DNA of 64,000 nt from NCBI GenBank assembly GCA_046155285.1, contig JBJXEA010000016.1, positions 1 to 64,000 of the forward strand. Direction: 5' to 3'. The stretch comes from CAILHX01 sp046155285. GTDB taxonomy: Bacteria; Pseudomonadota; Gammaproteobacteria; Burkholderiales; Methylophilaceae. Position 1 is the first letter of the stretch; every line of letters begins with the position of its first letter. The notes under the pieces were generated by a model that ran no database searches, had not been told where the DNA came from, and saw nothing but the letters and a program-made list of their open reading frames with translations. Shown one piece after another: positions 61,999 through 64,000 of this stretch. Both the position numbers and the translations under genes were made by a program.

Positions 61999-62127
61999 AA
62001 CCACCCCGGCGCTTTGCGCTACCCCTCTTTGAGAAGGAGGGGAATTAAAGCCAAGCCCCCATTTCAAGTCACTCCAATCCTCCCCTCCTTTTCAAGGAGG
62101 GGTCGCCGTAAAACGGCGGGGGTGGTT
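61999..62127. repeat. Palindromic element between rarA and serS, third copy
   Basis: Ends aaccaccccggcgc and ggcgggggtggtt with two inner inverted segments (cccctctttgagaaggagggg and tcctccccttttcaaggagggg-like). It is the same family as 16656-16756 and 37652-37752. Its right end meets the rarA stop codon (62127-62129). Confidence 0.85.
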
Positions 62128-63431
62128 CATTTCTTCGCTTTTTTATCCAATTCTCGCAAATGCGCCAACTTCTCGCCTATTTTACCTTCCAAGCCGCGTG
62201 GTGTGGGTTCATAAAACTTCACTTTCGGCATGTCGTCGGGGAAATAGTCCACGCCAGCAGCATATGCTTCCGGCTCGTCATGGGCGTAGCGATATTCTTT
62301 GCCGTAGTCCAAGCTTTTCATCAGCTTGGTCGGCGCATTTCTCAAATGCAATGGCACAGGCCGCGATTGGTCTTGCGCCACGAAGGCTTTCATCTTGTTA
62401 TAAGCCACATAAGCCGCGTTGCTCTTGGCAGCCACGGCCAAATACATCACCGCGTTGCACAGCGCCAACTCGCCTTCTGGCGAACCTAATCGCTCATAAA
62501 TTTCACAGGCTTCCACCGCCATCGTCTGCGCTCTAGGGTCGGCCAAGCCGATGTCTTCAATCGCCATGCGCACAATGCGGCGTCCCATATAAAGTGGGTC
62601 TGCGCCACCATCCAGCATACGCATCAGCCAGTACAGCGCGGCATCAGGATTAGAGCCGCGTACCGATTTATGCAACGCAGAAATCTGGTCATAAAACGCA
62701 TCGCCGCCTTTGTCGAAACGACGTAATTTGCTGGACAACGTGCTTTCCAAAAATTTGACATCAATCTGGCTGATGCCTGACGATTCAGCGGCGTTGAACA
62801 ATTGCTCTAAAAAGTTGAGCAAGCGCCGCGCATCGCCATCGGCGTAATCTAGCACCTGCTCCTTGACCTCGGCATCCACCTGCAAACCGCTTTGCAGCGC
62901 CAGCGCACGCTCAAATAACAGACCCAATTCATCCGCAGAAAGCGGTTGCAGCACGAATACCTGCGCACGGCTCAACAGCGCAGAATTCACCTCAAACGAA
63001 GGATTCTCGGTAGTCGCGCCGATAAAAGTCAGCAGCCCACTTTCCACAAAAGGCAAAAACGCATCCTGCTGGCTTTTGTTGAATCTATGCACCTCGTCCA
63101 CGAACATGATGGTGCGGCGGCCGGATTGCTGCAAACTATGTTGCGCACGCTCCACCGCCTCGCGGATGTCTTTCACACCCGAAAGCACAGCTGACAGCGG
63201 AATAAACTCCGCATCCACCGCACCCGCCACCAGCCTTGCCAGCGTGGTTTTGCCCACGCCCGGCGGACCCCATAAAATCATCGAAGGTAATTTACCCGAA
63301 GCAAATGCCAGCCGCAGCGGCTTGCCTTCGGCCAACAAATGGCTTTGCCCAACAACCTCATCCAGCGTGGCAGGTCGCAAACGCTCTGCCAGTGGCGCAT
63401 GCGGGGCGACGGGGGCGAATAGCTCGCTCAT
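62127..63431 (-). CDS. rarA: Replication-associated recombination protein A (RarA/MgsA)
   Basis: AAA+ clamp-loader-like ATPase acting at stalled forks. It has 434 residues. Walker A WGPPGVGKTTLARL (about 54-67), Walker B MFVDEVHRFNKSQQD, sensor ATTENPSFEVNSALLSR, and the RarA C-terminal tetramerisation domain (LRNAPTKLMKSLDYGKEYRYAHDEPEAYAAGVDYFPD). It overlaps the upstream glycosyltransferase gene by 4 bases. Confidence 0.97.
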   Translation of the reverse strand: MSELFAPVAPHAPLAERLRPATLDEVVGQSHLLAEGKPLRLAFASGKLPSMILWGPPGVGKTTLARLVAGAVDAEFIPLSAVLSGVKDIREAVERAQHSLQQSGRRTIMFVDEVHRFNKSQQDAFLPFVESGLLTFIGATTENPSFEVNSALLSRAQVFVLQPLSADELGLLFERALALQSGLQVDAEVKEQVLDYADGDARRLLNFLEQLFNAAESSGISQIDVKFLESTLSSKLRRFDKGGDAFYDQISALHKSVRGSNPDAALYWLMRMLDGGADPLYMGRRIVRMAIEDIGLADPRAQTMAVEACEIYERLGSPEGELALCNAVMYLAVAAKSNAAYVAYNKMKAFVAQDQSRPVPLHLRNAPTKLMKSLDYGKEYRYAHDEPEAYAAGVDYFPDDMPKVKFYEPTPRGLEGKIGEKLAHLRELDKKAKK

Positions 63432-64000
63432 TTTGCGGCGATTTCCTCAATGCGCGCGGTGATGCTAGAAATCAGCGTGGCCTGGGTAAACTCGGCGTGA
63501 TTGCTAGCGAATTGCTGTGCTTTTAATTTGAATTCTGGTGTTTGCAACATGCGCTGCAATACCGGTGGCAATTCCGGCGCGGCGGCTTCCAGATTCACCA
63601 GCAAGCCCGCGCCCATATCCTGCACGCTTTTGGCCAACAAAAACTGCTCCAAATGATTGGGAAACATCAGCAGCGGCACGCCCGCCATCAACATGCCTGC
63701 GGTAGTGCCGTGTCCGGCGTGACATATGGCGAGATCGCAGGTTTCCAACAATCCAAGGAATTTAATCGGCTGGTTGTAGATGCGGACTTTTTCAGTTTCG
63801 TTGGCTTTGATCAAATTACTGGAAATGCCAGGCGCACAAATCAGCGCCTGTACACCGCTATTTTTGAGTGCTTCCAGCAAGGCCGCAAAATCGCGGTGCG
63901 ATGGCTCTAAATATACCAGCACGCGCTTGGCATCCAACGCTTTCCAAGCTGCCTCCTGCCCCATCTGCGTGTCGTACACAGCCCCCCAGTAACGAGCATT
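63428..64000 (-). CDS. Glycosyltransferase, GT-B fold (partial, 5' end outside window)
   Basis: At least 190 residues, open to the window edge, so the N-terminal part is missing. The C-terminal nucleotide-sugar-binding half of a GT1/MurG-like enzyme is seen: VLVYLEPSHRDFAALLEALK, CDLAICHAGHGTTAGMLMAGVPLLMFPNHLEQFLLA. The HAGHGTT...PxxxEQ pattern is the UDP-sugar-binding signature. Acceptor unknown. It ends overlapping rarA. Confidence 0.85.
   Translation of the reverse strand, partial: NARYWGAVYDTQMGQEAAWKALDAKRVLVYLEPSHRDFAALLEALKNSGVQALICAPGISSNLIKANETEKVRIYNQPIKFLGLLETCDLAICHAGHGTTAGMLMAGVPLLMFPNHLEQFLLAKSVQDMGAGLLVNLEAAAPELPPVLQRMLQTPEFKLKAQQFASNHAEFTQATLISSITARIEEIAAK

Overview
The window reads as chromosome of a methylotrophic betaproteobacterium. 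A Methylophilaceae-like member of the Nitrosomonadales is the best fit; this is an inference from gene content, not from a marker tree. The evidence is a nearly complete tetrahydromethanopterin (H4MPT) formaldehyde-oxidation block, an NAD-linked formate dehydrogenase, 3-hexulose-6-phosphate synthase of the ribulose monophosphate cycle, and a complete N-methylglutamate (NMG) pathway for methylamine. Housekeeping genes (prfC, apt, guaBA, serS, smpB/ssrA, rarA) lie between these blocks.

Layout. 1-9.3 kb: a tandem repeat, a lipoprotein, prfC, apt, a ParE-type toxin-antitoxin pair, acs, ppsA and a LysR regulator. 9.3-9.7 kb: a repeat-rich spacer with nested palindromes. 9.7-23.8 kb: the C1 core. 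On the minus strand mptG, mtdB, an ATP-grasp gene and mch form one operon. Divergent from it, on the plus strand, fhcBADC is followed directly by a fused-beta formate dehydrogenase (fdhB-fdhA), then hps with a terminator. 23.8-29.9 kb: a REP-associated transposase, a surface-adhesin-E-like protein, a peroxiredoxin, tRNA-Arg, YchJ and DUF455 proteins, a small XRE regulator plus a BLUF-like protein that share an upstream motif, tmRNA and smpB. 29.9-39.4 kb: ratA, rnfH, guaB, a type II restriction-modification pair lying between guaB and guaA, guaA with an in-frame palindromic insertion, an RHH/PIN toxin-antitoxin pair overlapping a Gre-factor gene, and an ABC-F ATPase.

39.4-56 kb: the methylamine region, almost all on the minus strand. 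In transcription order it is a Fae-like protein, a molybdopterin oxidoreductase, mgdABCD, gmaS, mgsABC, three small membrane proteins, an APC-family permease and two unknown genes. GmaS makes gamma-glutamylmethylamide, MgsABC converts it to N-methylglutamate, and MgdABCD oxidises that to glutamate and a C1 unit carried at the formaldehyde level. That unit can enter the MtdB/Mch/Fhc/Fdh route or the Hps route encoded earlier in the window. 56-64 kb: an XRE-cupin regulator, a GNAT acetyltransferase, a gene remnant, a CBS-domain protein, tRNA-Ser, mltF, a potassium-channel-like protein, serS, rarA and a glycosyltransferase cut by the window edge.

Palindromic repeats of several families are scattered through the window. 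They sit between cistrons of operons, at stop codons, and once inside the guaA reading frame. The parts I find least explained are the Fae-like protein without the catalytic histidine beside its molybdoenzyme, the three small membrane proteins with the permease, the helical tail on Hps, the XRE/BLUF pair with its poly-C tract, and the guaA insertion. All functional calls come from reading the sequence and family knowledge; no database search was possible.
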